Source: CAYWXV01 sp964462535
GTDB taxonomy: Bacteria; Bacteroidota; Ignavibacteria; OLB7
DNA length: 11,675 bases
Direction of reading: 5' to 3'
Assembly: GCA_964462535.1 (NCBI GenBank)
Contig: CAYWXV010000073.1
Location: 1 to 11,675, forward strand
Below, one piece after another: positions 1-8,299 of the stretch; the stretch's first letter is position 1, and every line of letters begins with the position of its first letter. The notes below the pieces were generated by a model that searched no databases, was not told the origin of the DNA, and worked only from the letters and a program-made list of their open reading frames with translations. The translations under genes were made by a program, and so were the position numbers.

Positions 1-3
1 CCC

Positions 4-519
4 CTATCCACCCGATTCCGTCTGCGTTACCGTTACGAAGTTGAAGATCGTAGCGCCCTTTGATCGCATGGTATTTATGACCTGTTCGACCCGGCCGAAG
101 CTGATGCGCCGATCCGCGTCTATCGCAAACTTGATCTTCGACGAAGCCCGTCGGGTCGCAAGGATCAGGTTGCCAAGCGCGGTTGTGTCATTGACCTGAA
201 CCTGCGCCACGTTCTCGGCATTCTTGAACCCGGCCTCGGTATAGACCCCCCCACGATCCTTCTCGTTCGTTACGGAGTAGAAGAGGACCGTGTCCCCCTT
301 CTCCTCATCGATCGCGAGTTTGATCAGAGCAGTCCCTACCTCGGGAAGTTTCATTGTATCCGCAGATGCTGTCGGTCGCTTGATCTCAAACTTCGATTCG
401 TTCTCGGCATCCGACTTGAATTTCGCCGTGAACATGAAGAAGGTCAGAAGAAGGAACGCGACGTCGACCAGCGGCGTCATGTCGAGTTTGAACCCGACCC
501 GTTTTTGTTTATGCGCCAT
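4..519 (-). CDS. exbD: ExbD/TolR-family biopolymer transport protein
   Basis: 171-residue inner-membrane protein of the ExbD/TolR family, the partner of an ExbB/TolQ/MotA-type channel that uses proton flow to power an envelope process. A short basic cytoplasmic N-terminus (MAHKQKRVGFKLDMTPLVDV) leads into one membrane helix at about residues 17-34. Asp19 in PLVDVAFLLLTFFMF sits where the family has its essential intramembrane aspartate. The rest is periplasmic. Its end (ADRRISFGRVEQVINTMRSKGATIFNF) is the usual ExbD tail in which a small alpha/beta domain scores residues by position along the gene. At 171 residues it is somewhat longer than typical ExbD (about 140), with extra sequence at about residues 36-110. 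It starts 21 bp after the stop of the exbB-like gene, so the two are almost certainly co-transcribed. No clear Shine-Dalgarno is visible. Bacteroidota operons often carry a second exbD next; the window ends three bases past this stop, so that cannot be tested. The specific energised partner is unknown. Confidence 0.9.
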   Translation of the reverse strand: MAHKQKRVGFKLDMTPLVDVAFLLLTFFMFTAKFKSDAENESKFEIKRPTASADTMKLPEVGTALIKLAIDEEKGDTVLFYSVTNEKDRGGVYTEAGFKNAENVAQVQVNDTTALGNLILATRRASSKIKFAIDADRRISFGRVEQVINTMRSKGATIFNFVTVTQTESGG

Positions 520-540
520 GAGTTGGGCTTGCTGCTGTAA

Positions 541-1326
541 TTACTTCGTCTTAACGGTGAGGATTTCCATCATCGAGAGGGTGGCCTCTTCGATCATATA
601 GACGAATCCGTCGACACGGTTCGTGAAGTAGTTGTACGAGACGATGGCAAGGATGGCTGCCGTAAGCCCACCGGCCGTGTTGATGAGGGCCTCGGAGATA
701 CCGATCGAGAGCTGCACCGCTGATGCTGCCTGTCCAGACGTCGCGAGAGCCTGGAAGGCGCGGATCATGCCAATCGTCGTTCCCAACAGACCGATCATCG
801 TCGAGATCGACGCGATGGTCGAAAGAGCAACGAGGTTCTTCTCCAGAAGGGGAGTCTCCAATCCCGTCGCCTCGTCGACGGCCCGCTTCACTTCCGAGAG
901 CTTCTTCTCGGCATCGAATGCAGGGTCACCCTTCACTTGCTGATATCGCTCGAGGCCGGATCGGAGAATGCTGGCGGCCGAACCACGCTGCTTGTTGCAC
1001 TCGTCAACTGCCGCCTCGATGTTCCCACCCACCAGCTGCTCCTGCACACGCTTGATGAATCGCGGGAGATTGCCGCGTCCCTGTGCACGTGTCAGCGAAA
1101 TCAGACGCTCGATGATGAACGTCACCACCATGAGTGTCAGACCGATGAGAATACTAACCAGCGGTCCACCAGTATAGACGGTTCCAAGGAGGTCACCTGG
1201 CTTCGGCTTCTCACGAGCGACTCCATCAAGGAAGTGGCTCGGATCCCCAAACATGAAGGCCCATATTGACCATCCAATGACCAGGCAGACGATGACAACG
1301 AGGATAACGAAGAATTTGCTCTTCAT
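541..1326 (-). CDS. exbB: MotA/TolQ/ExbB proton-channel family protein
   Basis: 261-residue integral membrane protein, the channel-forming partner of ExbD. Hydrophobic segments lie at about residues 5-26, 55-76, 165-187 and 212-234. The last two contain the family signature, including IGLLGTTIGMIRAFQ and EALINTAGGLTAAI. ExbB and TolQ normally have three membrane helices, so the first segment is an extra N-terminal helix. The cytoplasmic part between helices 2 and 3 (about 77-164) is charged and helical, as in the family. The gene is directly upstream of exbD in the same operon. Upstream lie 159 bp before the STAS gene, with no SD and no convincing Bacteroidota-type promoter that I could see. 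Whether it powers TonB-dependent uptake, a Tol-like system or gliding/secretion cannot be told, because no TonB, TolA or receptor gene is in view. Family assignment is firm; the gene symbol is only the closest family name. Confidence 0.9.
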   Translation of the reverse strand: MKSKFFVILVVIVCLVIGWSIWAFMFGDPSHFLDGVAREKPKPGDLLGTVYTGGPLVSILIGLTLMVVTFIIERLISLTRAQGRGNLPRFIKRVQEQLVGGNIEAAVDECNKQRGSAASILRSGLERYQQVKGDPAFDAEKKLSEVKRAVDEATGLETPLLEKNLVALSTIASISTMIGLLGTTIGMIRAFQALATSGQAASAVQLSIGISEALINTAGGLTAAILAIVSYNYFTNRVDGFVYMIEEATLSMMEILTVKTK

Positions 1327-1485
1327 GGAGATTGCGTTAGATGATGTCGGAGGAGAGTATGTATAGTGTCTTTCTTTGCTCTATTGGCACCGTCTGGGAC
1401 AGCAGTCCCGATCGGAGCGCCACCCGTGTACCCCATGGTTGGGAGGATGAATCGATAATCGGTTGAACGTCCGGGGAGTCGCTCG

Positions 1486-1839
1486 TCAGGTCGTCATTCC
1501 GGCGAGAGCCTCTTCACGTGTGGCATAGATCGTGAAGACGAGCGTGAGCTTCGTTATCACGAAGATGTTTTCAATGTTCTTTGACACGTTACAGAGGGCG
1601 ATCGCGCCACCCCGCTTCGAGATGCTCGTGTGGGCCGCGATAAGGACGCCCAACGCGGTCGAGTTCAAGTAGGTCGCCCCTGCAAGGTCGATCAGAAGCT
1701 TTCCACCCTCTCCCTCCTTCGTTTCCTGTGCCAGAGCTTCACGCAACGCGTCCGTCTCTGCACCACCAACGAACTCCCCGTGAAGGTCGATGATGCGAAT
1801 GTCGCCCTGAGCTTGCGATTTGACTTTCTGCGTCAGCAT
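1486..1839 (-). CDS. STAS-domain anti-anti-sigma factor (SpoIIAA/RsbV-like), copy 1
   Basis: 117-residue single-domain STAS protein. In the SpoIIAA/RsbV family such proteins bind an anti-sigma kinase when unphosphorylated and release the sigma factor. The core has the expected pattern: a beta-strand start (DIRIIDLHGEFVGGAETDAL), then LLIDLAGATYLNSTALGVLI, where Ser60 in the N-S-T motif is at the phosphorylation site, and a C-terminal KLTLVFTIYATREEALAGM similar to the usual F.v..t...A ending. The frame is open further upstream to an ATG at 1920, but the ATG at 1839 is preferred: it gives the normal family length, and GGAG (1849-1852) lies 9 nt before it, while the 27-residue extension looks like untranslated leader. 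It lies between the secreted peptidase gene and exbB on the same strand, with gaps of about 160 bp on each side, so it may be its own unit. The RsbU-like phosphatase at 3874-5160 is a plausible partner. Confidence 0.88.
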   Translation of the reverse strand: MLTQKVKSQAQGDIRIIDLHGEFVGGAETDALREALAQETKEGEGGKLLIDLAGATYLNSTALGVLIAAHTSISKRGGAIALCNVSKNIENIFVITKLTLVFTIYATREEALAGMTT

Positions 1840-2004
1840 CGTATGGATCTCCGAATTGTAGGGTTGACGTATGAAAAACCGTACCAGGAGAGGAAGAGGG
1901 GAATTTTGAAAGATTTTCAAGATACTCTCTCACCCTCAGCCTTGCAAGAGACGAATCCTTAATACCGGGGATCGTGCAAACTGCAATGCCGCTGCCCTGG
2001 AGGG

Positions 2005-2697
2005 CTACGGTTTGAGGCGCCCCGCTGCCCATGTTTGCGGATCTTTGCCCGTCAGCGTGCGGAAGCGGCCAGCGAACCCGCCGCGTGACGCCACGAGGCC
2101 GACTAGACCGACGATTCTCGATCGGCCGTACTCGATGGAAAGGTCTTCAACAAGACGGCGGGCCGTTTCATACGCCGACCGAGTCGTTGTGTGCTCCCCC
2201 TTGGGACCCAGGCCACGTTCCAACGACGACAGGCTGTTGAATCGAGTCGACTCGATCTGCCGCTCCCCTGCCACAAGCATCGACAATCCTTCACCAAACC
2301 ACCGCGGCATGCCGCGGCGCGAAGCCTGGTGGAGAGCGACGTGCGTCATCTCGTGCCGGAGTGTTCGCGTCAACGCGGAATGACGAAGCAGGAGTTCGAT
2401 CGGCTGGAGATGGATGGACTGCCCGACCGTCAGGGCGAGTGTGAGGCGTGATCCTCCCGAGCCGCGAACGTACGAATCAGTAGTGGAATATCCCCACGCC
2501 TCCACGCGTGCTGGCAGCTTCAACCCCCAACCTCTAACGTGGATGTACGCCCCTTCGAGTTCCTCCAGAAGTCGCTCACTCCCCCCTCCCATTGTCGAAT
2601 GAAGCGTGACGTGTGAACTCCTCATCGTCGCCTGGCCGACGCAGGTCGCGGTCGCGAGACCTGAGGCCAGAACCGAGATGAAGTACACACGATACAT
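2005..2697 (-). CDS. secreted zinc metallopeptidase, peptidase-MA-like (HExxH)
   Basis: Probable extracytoplasmic gluzincin, 230 residues from the chosen start. The HEMTH motif at residues 115-119 supplies two zinc-ligand histidines and the catalytic Glu. PRWFGEGLSML follows at 131-141, and its Glu136 is the likely third ligand. The order HExxH, then W..EGL about 17 residues later, fits the peptidase MA-like group. The N-terminus MYRVYFISVLASGLATATCVGQA reads as a Sec signal peptide. The cysteine at 19 is not in a good lipobox, so a lipoprotein is less likely. The frame opens at an ATG at 2796, only 7 bp after the dtd stop; that start would put 33 mostly polar residues before the signal peptide, so I prefer the ATG at 2697, although neither has a clear SD. 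The substrate is unknown. The gene probably shares a transcript with dtd. The C-terminal 70 residues are basic and show no recognised domain. Confidence 0.75.
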   Translation of the reverse strand: MYRVYFISVLASGLATATCVGQATMRSSHVTLHSTMGGGSERLLEELEGAYIHVRGWGLKLPARVEAWGYSTTDSYVRGSGGSRLTLALTVGQSIHLQPIELLLRHSALTRTLRHEMTHVALHQASRRGMPRWFGEGLSMLVAGERQIESTRFNSLSSLERGLGPKGEHTTTRSAYETARRLVEDLSIEYGRSRIVGLVGLVASRGGFAGRFRTLTGKDPQTWAAGRLKP

Positions 2698-2803
2698 GCG
2701 GATTGCTACATGGATCAGCTTGGTGCGACGGTTCACTGTATGCGTGTCCAGAGTCAAACGGACCAGGTCAGTCTGATCGATGTCAGCCTCGCACATACCG
2801 CAA

Positions 2804-3247
2804 TCATACGTCGATCAGAATCGTTACCGGCCCCTCGTTGACGAGCGCCACGTCCATCATCGCGCGGAAGACGCCCGTCGCGACGTTCTCGCTTCCGATC
2901 AGGTCACGCAGGCCCTGGACGAAATCCTCATACAGTCGTTCGGCCATTTCGGGGGGGGCGGCTCCTCCATAGCTTGGACGGTTCCCCTTGCGCGTATCAG
3001 CCATCAACGTGAACTGACTGACCACCAGCGCGCGATAGCCTGTATCGATCAGCGAGAGATTCATGACCCGTTCAGCATCCGGAAAGATGCGAAGTGCCGC
3101 CACCTTCCTTGCTAGCACGGCTGCGCGCTCCGGCGTATCATCGTGGCCGACGCCCAGAAGCACCACTATTCCACGATCGATGGCCCCTACAACTGTCCCG
3201 TCAACCGTGACGCTTGCCTCGCGGGCGCGTTGAATGACTGCTCGCAT
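2804..3247 (-). CDS. dtd: D-aminoacyl-tRNA deacylase
   Basis: 147-residue cytoplasmic enzyme that hydrolyses the ester bond of D-aminoacyl-tRNAs (and glycyl-tRNAAla), a proofreading step that recycles mischarged tRNA. The sequence is full length for the family and begins MRAVIQRAREASVTVDG, as DTDs typically do. The SQFTLMADTRKGNRPSY block places Thr80 in the SQFTL active-site motif. The C-terminal NEGPVTILID holds the Gly-Pro (139-140) motif that enforces chirality selection. All family landmarks are present, so it should be active. The ATG at 3247 is the only start that keeps the conserved N-terminus; no SD is evident. The downstream secreted peptidase follows on the same strand. A terminator-like hairpin at 3418-3436 separates it from the upstream STAS gene, so its promoter should lie within 3248-3417, but I could not identify one there. 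Confidence 0.95.
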   Translation of the reverse strand: MRAVIQRAREASVTVDGTVVGAIDRGIVVLLGVGHDDTPERAAVLARKVAALRIFPDAERVMNLSLIDTGYRALVVSQFTLMADTRKGNRPSYGGAAPPEMAERLYEDFVQGLRDLIGSENVATGVFRAMMDVALVNEGPVTILIDV

Positions 3248-3417
3248 ACGATGGATGGTGTGTGCCGATGCTCACCTGGCGGGCGTTACGCAAGACCGCG
3301 ACGAACCACCTTCGCTTAGGCGCGTTGTGAGCGATGCAGGGGGCAACAGACAGCGATTCCGAACACTCCACTCACAGGCCCGATTTCCTCTGCACGCTAA
3401 CGGGTGGGTCGATTCAC

Positions 3418-3436
3418 AAAAGGTCCCCGAGGGGAC
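3418..3436 (-). terminator. putative rho-independent terminator after STAS copy 2
   Basis: On the minus strand, 6 nt beyond the stop of the STAS gene at 3443, the sequence GTCCCCTCGGGGACCTTTT forms a compact GC-rich hairpin (GTCCC paired with GGGAC around CTCG) followed by C and four Ts. The stem is short and the T-tract is modest, so efficiency is uncertain. Its position just after a stop codon and before a gap of about 180 bp supports a real 3' end. Confidence 0.5.
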
Positions 3437-3442
3437 GCACAA

Positions 3443-3784
3443 TCAAGTGAAGCTCGCCATCGCTTCGGCAGCAGTTGGATAGGAATCAAAGATGGTGTAG
3501 AGCTTAAGCAGATCAAGATGGGACGAGATGTTGGGGTTGGCACCCGAAATCTTCATGACCCCCTCAGCATCCTTCAACGTCGAGAAGCAACTCACCAGCA
3601 CGCCGATTCCCTGGCTGTTCATCCGCTCGACGTTCGTGAGGTCAACGACCAGCCTGTTCTTCCCCTGCTCCACCAGCCCCTTGACCTTCTCATGGAGTTT
3701 CCACTCATCGCCTCCCCAGAAATCCCCCTTCACCGTCAGGAGAATCGATCCGGTCTCCGGATGCTCCTCTTCTCCGATATACAT
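3443..3784 (-). CDS. STAS-domain anti-anti-sigma factor (SpoIIAA/RsbV-like), copy 2
   Basis: 113-residue single-domain STAS protein, expected to take part in partner switching by binding an anti-sigma kinase. After a short acidic N-terminus come GSILLTVKGDFWGGDEWKL and RLVVDLTNVERMNSQGIGVL. Ser57 in the N-S-Q-G motif lies at the phosphorylation site, and the helix after it is intact. The C-terminal part (KLYTIFDSYPTAAEAMASF) matches the usual family ending. The start at 3784 is supported by GGAGG at 3789-3793, only 4 nt before the ATG. The gene lies 89 bp downstream of the RsbU-like phosphatase on the same strand. That gap contains a strong Bacteroidota-like promoter, and a terminator-like hairpin follows the gene, so it can be made both with the phosphatase and alone. 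It is clearly different in sequence from STAS copy 1, so the two probably answer different signals or partners. Confidence 0.9.
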   Translation of the reverse strand: MYIGEEEHPETGSILLTVKGDFWGGDEWKLHEKVKGLVEQGKNRLVVDLTNVERMNSQGIGVLVSCFSTLKDAEGVMKISGANPNISSHLDLLKLYTIFDSYPTAAEAMASFT

Positions 3785-3858
3785 AGATCCTCCAACTCGA
3801 TAGACGTGATTGGTAGAAGGTAACTGGGGCTCAGACGGATTGCGCGAGCCGCGGGGGG

Positions 3859-3890
3859 CAAATATACGGGCGATCAGATCCGCCTGACAA
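3859..3890 (-). promoter_or_regulatory. putative Bacteroidota-type sigma-A promoter of STAS copy 2
   Basis: On the minus strand TATATTTG (3866 to 3859) is an exact match to the Bacteroidota -7 consensus TAnnTTTG. A TTG (3890 to 3888) lies 21 nt upstream, where the -33 TTTG/TTG element is expected. The -33 element overlaps the last codons of the phosphatase gene, whose stop is at 3874-3876. The -7 box is about 75 nt upstream of the STAS start codon. No other gene in the window has an equally good match. It is a sequence match only, without start-site data. Confidence 0.5.
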
Positions 3891-5160
3891 CGACGACGGT
3901 GATGTCGTCCTGTTGCGTGCTTCCCCCTGAGTGAGTCTGGACTGCTCCGATCAGGCGCTCAACCATGTCATTCGCCGAAAGACCAACGCAGCCACCGAGA
4001 AGGACTCCAACGCGCTCTTCTCCGAACTCGACCCGCGACGCGTCGATCGTCTCGCTGATGCCGTCCGAGAAGATCACCACGGTATCGCCGTGATCCAGGT
4101 CCAGACTGGCCGCAGTGTAGGGGAAATCCTCTTTCAACCCGAGCATGAGTTCACGGTGCTCCAATCTGCTGATCGATCCGTCGCCATGGAGCACAACGGG
4201 ACGCACGTGACCTGCATTGACATACGTCAACCGGTGGTTCGCTGGGTCAAGGGTCGCGTGCACAAGAGTTACGTACTTATCGACGTCCGTGCTGTTGAAA
4301 AGGAGTCCACCGGCGATTCGAAGCGATTCGTCGGGAGCGAGCGTTCCCTGATCGAGTGTTCGGAGCATCGCATGGACGTTCGACATGAGCAACGATGCCG
4401 GAAAGCCCTTCCCAACAACGTCGCCCAACGTAATCGACCAGTTCCCGTCGGGTCGGTGAACGAAATCGAAAAAGTCGCCCCCGACCATTTGAGCCTGGCT
4501 CGTACGACCGGCGATGTCATAGCCATCAACAACCGGACTCTTCCTTGGCAGAAGATTCCCCTGGATAACCGATGCCAGTGAGAGCTCGTGACGCATCTTT
4601 TCCAACTCCTTCTCCTGCGCCAGCAGTCTGGCGTTTTCGACCACCTGAGCTGACTGAGCGGCAATAATGGAGAGAAGGCGCTTGTCCTCCTCGGTGAAGT
4701 CGCCTCCACCTCGCTTATTGAACACCGTCAACACCGCAATCAGTCGCGAACGCACGGTCATTGGAACGCAAAGCAGAGATCGGACATGCTCGTCCCATTG
4801 CACCCCTTGAAATCTAGGATCGCTCGACGGATGGTCGATTTGGAGCGGCTTCAGGTTGAGCTGCATCCAACCCAGTAGACTCTGGTTGAAATGGTAGGTC
4901 TCGCCATCAACGGAGGTCGACTCGATCCGCGTGCGCAGCAGCGTTCGCATCGACGCGTCTTCGTCCGTTGGAGCAAGCGTAATCACCCCCTGCTCAGCGT
5001 CAACGGCGTCAAGCGACCGGCGCACAATCGTACGAATGATGTGGTCGGTATCGCGCGAACAACCAATTGTTCTGGCTAGCTCATTCAGCACGGAGAGCTC
5101 CTCCACCGCCCGTCGCAGCTCCGCATTGTCGTCCGCAAGGCGCTGAACATTGTCGTGCAT
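3874..5160 (-). CDS. GAF-domain PP2C/SpoIIE-type serine phosphatase (RsbU-like)
   Basis: 428-residue cytoplasmic phosphatase predicted to dephosphorylate a STAS anti-anti-sigma protein in response to a signal. Residues 1-25 look like a short coiled coil. A GAF sensor domain follows at about 25-178 (ELARTIGCSRDTDHIIRTIV to FTEEDKRLLSIIAAQSA), then a signalling helix at about 175-195. The PP2C domain runs from about 200 to the end. It has the metal-binding and catalytic motifs VGGDFFDF (Asp229), LGDVVGKGFPASLLM (Asp247), YVNAGH, FSDGISE (Asp366) and QQDDITVVVV (Asp418/419), so it should be active. There are no membrane segments. What the GAF domain binds cannot be read from sequence. The next gene downstream encodes a STAS protein, its most likely substrate. 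The ATG at 5160 is the first in frame and gives a sensible coiled-coil start; no SD is seen. No RsbW-like kinase/anti-sigma gene lies in this window. Confidence 0.93.
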   Translation of the reverse strand: MHDNVQRLADDNAELRRAVEELSVLNELARTIGCSRDTDHIIRTIVRRSLDAVDAEQGVITLAPTDEDASMRTLLRTRIESTSVDGETYHFNQSLLGWMQLNLKPLQIDHPSSDPRFQGVQWDEHVRSLLCVPMTVRSRLIAVLTVFNKRGGGDFTEEDKRLLSIIAAQSAQVVENARLLAQEKELEKMRHELSLASVIQGNLLPRKSPVVDGYDIAGRTSQAQMVGGDFFDFVHRPDGNWSITLGDVVGKGFPASLLMSNVHAMLRTLDQGTLAPDESLRIAGGLLFNSTDVDKYVTLVHATLDPANHRLTYVNAGHVRPVVLHGDGSISRLEHRELMLGLKEDFPYTAASLDLDHGDTVVIFSDGISETIDASRVEFGEERVGVLLGGCVGLSANDMVERLIGAVQTHSGGSTQQDDITVVVVRRI

Positions 5161-5445
5161 TTGTCAGAGAGTTGAGGTTCAAGAGTGGGGAACGAGCCGG
5201 GCGAGCACTGCGCGGAGGACGGCATGAACATTTCGATCGCGCATTGTCCGCGCGTGGTGCGATGGCCACATCAACAGCTGCAGTGCATGCCAACGACGGA
5301 ACACCGACGAACGTCGCCCGTGGATCGTCACTTTTCCGGTGTGCTGCATTATCTTGTGGCGTCGTCCCCCCAGGGTCCACACGTCTGGTCCAGCTCCCAC
5401 CGGACTGAAGGCTTTTCAGTCTCACACAGCAATCACTCAATCGTC
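5161..5445. other. divergent intergenic region between the phosphatase and HzsA-like genes
   Basis: 285 bp separating two genes that point away from each other, so it must carry promoters or leaders for both. I found no exact TAnnTTTG box on either strand. The nearest plus-strand candidate is TATCTTGT near 5350, which lacks one T of the consensus. No strong hairpin, tandem repeat or RNA gene is evident. The large plus-strand gene could in principle start further upstream (its frame is open from 5185), but the signal peptide argues for 5446. Confidence 0.4.
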
Positions 5446-8299
5446 ATGCACAGAATCCTGCGTACACTGTACGGTCTGTTCGCATGCGCTGCGCTCTCTG
5501 TGACCACGTCCACCGCGCAGACGCTTCAGTATCCGATTCTTTTCGTCACCGCCGTTCCGACACCGCTCGATTCCGCCACACAGTCATCGATGTTTGCCAA
5601 CCATGTGGGCGATATGCCGGGGGGGGTTCGTGGCGGCGACCTATGGATTCGCTACACAGACGGATCGCTTCGCAACCTTACGCAAAGCGCCGGATTTGGC
5701 GTTTCGGGACTGCAAGGAACGGGGGCCATCGCAGTACGCGAGCCATCCGTCCATTGGAGCGGTACGAAGGGAGTGTTCAGCATGGTTGTCGGAGGTGCCA
5801 CGCGACAGGGAGACACCACTCAGTTCTACTGGCAGATCTACGAGATCTCGAGTTTCGGTCAGGGACAGACTCCTGTCATCACCCGAGTCCCCAATCAACC
5901 GTCGGCGTTCAACAACGTTAGCCCGATCTACGGGACAGACGACCGGATCATCTTTACATCCGACCGCCCCCGCAATGGAGGACGCTACCTCTATCCCGCA
6001 ATGGACGAATACAAGGGAGCGCCGACGAACACCGGGCTCTGGAGTCTGGACCCTTCCACCGGCGACCTGGTTCTTCTCGACAATTCTCCATCCGGAGACT
6101 TCTCTCCGATTATCGATAGCTACGGACGCCTGCTCATCATGCGGTGGGATCGATTGCAGCGTGATCGCAATGCGGACATCGACGCGCTGGGCACTGGCGT
6201 CAAAGGAACGTTCAACTACACAGACGAGTCACCAAACGCCATACCCCAGTACAATGTCCGAACGGAGAGTTTCCCCGAGCCGCAAGGACAACGGACCGAT
6301 CTGTTAAGCGGAACAAACATGGTGGGATTCGAATTCAATCAGTTTTTTCCGTGGCAGATCAACGAGGATGGAACATCTCCTGAAACGATTAATCACCTTG
6401 GTCGCCACGAGATGCGGCAGGTATTTAACAGGAGCATCACCGACGACTCGAACGTCGTCAATTTCAATGTCGCGTCGTCAAACCGAGCGAACCGCAATGT
6501 GGTAAACAACTTCACGCAAGTTCGCGAGGATCCGAATACACCTGGTCTCTATTACGGGGTAGATGCTTTCCAGTCGGGGACGCACTCTGGCGGTCAGATA
6601 CTCGCCCTGACGGCTGCGCCCTCTCTCGACCCGAACCAGACGGCCGTCACGTACGTCACTGATCGGTCGACTGCAACCCCCACGTTTCCGGGCCAGACGC
6701 CAAATCCGAATCACTCGGGGATGTATCGCAATCCTCTCCCCACCTCCAACGGAACGATTGTCGCGGCCCATTCAGTAAACACGTTCACCGACGCAAATCA
6801 GGGAACACCTTCGAATCCGGTGTCACGGTATTCGTTCAGGCTGAAAACCCTGAGGCGCTCGGGGAACGTCTGGGTTGCCGATTCCGCATTAACAGCGGGA
6901 ATCTCGAAAGCCCTGTCGTACTGGGATCCCAACGTCCAGGTGAGTTTCTCCGGAACGCTGTGGGAACTGGATCCTGTCGAGGTGCGCCCGCGCACACGCC
7001 CATCGCGACGATATTCCTCGACCCCCTCCATCGAGCAATCCGTGTTCGTTGAAGAAGGTGTTGCCGAGAGCCTGTTCCGCGCATGGATGGCAGACAATGG
7101 TCTGGCGGTTGCCGTCTCGCGAGACATCACGCATCGCGATGCCGCGGATCATCAGCAACCCTACTATCTACGCGTCGCTGGGACGTCAAAACAGACGCCC
7201 AACGCAAGTGGGAAGATCTACGACGTGTCACACATGCAATTCTATCAGGGCGACTACATCCGCGGTTCCGGTTTGACCAGTCCCGGTGGAACACCTCACG
7301 CGGGACGACGGGTTCTGGCGGTGCCGATGCATCTCCCCGCCGGTACGAATCCCGATCCAGGCAACGGACCAGCCGGCAGTGTCCGCGTAGGGAGTGATGG
7401 ATCTGTCGCGGCCTTCGTCCCCTCACAGCGCCCTATGACGTGGCAGTTGACCACTCCAACGGCACAGCCGGTGGTCAGGGAGCGCTACTGGGTAACATTC
7501 CAGCCGGGCGAGATCCGTGTCTGTGCTTCATGCCACGGAACGAATGACGGTGCGCCGAACCCGATCAACCCGATCCCGCAGAACAAGCCCGAAGCCTTCC
7601 GCGAACTCCTGCGCGGATGGAAGGCGCAGGTCATCCCGTCGCACGTCTCCCTCCTCACCCCTGCCAACGATACGCTTGGCGCCGGTCTGAACGGGAATCT
7701 CGTCTGGCTTGCCGACGCGAAGTCGTCCGGCTACCGTGTCCAGCTCTCCAGGACGAGTGATTTCGCGTCGACCATTAGGACCGACGACAGTCTGAATGGA
7801 ACGTCCCTCCAGTTCACCGGCCTGGAATACAACACCGTCTACTACTGGCGTGTTCAGGGGAGAAGCAAGTATGGAGACGGCGAGTGGTCCGATGTCTGGC
7901 GCTTCACGACGGGGGTCGCGGCTCCAGTGCTCCGGCTTCCCGCCAATCAATCCACCGGGCAACAAGGAGATGGCTTGTGTAGATGGATGCCAGTTTCGGG
8001 CGCGGTGATGTATCGTATCCAGCTCTCGGCAGAGAACGATTTCGCAACGACGATCATCGATCAATCGGACCTGACGACGCCGTCAGCCCCGTATCGAGGT
8101 TTGAGTGCCAGCACGACGTACTATTGGAGGGTTCAGGCCATCGGTGGGGGAGGCCCGGGCGAATGGTCTGAGACATGGAGGTTCACAATCGCTGCAAAAC
8201 CTGATCTGCTTGCACCGATGCTGAGCCTTCCGGTCAACGGCGCCGATTCGACGTCAAAGAATCTGTCGCTCGTGTGGCGCGGTGAACAACAGGCAGACG
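5446..8299 (+). CDS. secreted HzsA-like beta-propeller mono-heme cytochrome c with FN3 domains (3' end lost in gap)
   Basis: Large exported protein of which 951 residues are visible. MHRILRTLYGLFACAALS and the next residues to about 25 form a signal peptide, which fixes the start at 5446 although no SD is seen. Residues about 28-75, with FVTAVPTPLD, RGGDLWIRY and DGSLRNLT, resemble the opening of the hydrazine synthase alpha-subunit middle-domain family. PAMDEYKGAPTNTGLW (about 184-199) and the PD40-like blade GRLLIMRWDRLQRDRNADID fit the same beta-propeller. A single CASCH heme c motif (Cys693, Cys696, His697) follows. True HzsA carries two c hemes, so hydrazine synthase activity should not be assumed. 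Three FN3-like domains follow, at about 734-823, 826-920 and 922 onward, with repeated YYWRVQ and WSDVWRFTT-type motifs; the third is cut by the N gap at 8300. A type IX sorting domain may lie in the gap, but that is a guess. Function is unknown; an extracytoplasmic redox or binding role is likely. Confidence 0.85.

Noticed and set aside
1396..1409. GGGAC-AGCA-GTCCC hairpin between STAS copy 1 and exbB as a terminator
   Set aside because: Only 5 bp of stem and no T-tract on either strand.
1840..1920. 27-residue N-terminal extension of STAS copy 1
   Set aside because: The SD at 1849-1852 and normal family length favour the start at 1839.
2698..2796. 33-residue N-terminal extension of the secreted peptidase
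   Set aside because: It would bury the signal peptide behind polar sequence. The start at 2697 is more plausible, though the longer form cannot be excluded.
3931..4581. 216-codon plus-strand open frame opposite the phosphatase gene
   Set aside because: Antisense shadow of a conserved GAF-PP2C gene; it has no domain, RBS or sensible composition.
5185..5445. Upstream in-frame extension of the HzsA-like gene
   Set aside because: It is rich in His/Arg and unlike the rest of the protein. A clear signal peptide starts at 5446, so the extension would place it internally.
7528..8064. 178-codon minus-strand open frame opposite the FN3 region
   Set aside because: Shadow of the HzsA-like coding sequence; Arg-rich, no recognised motif.
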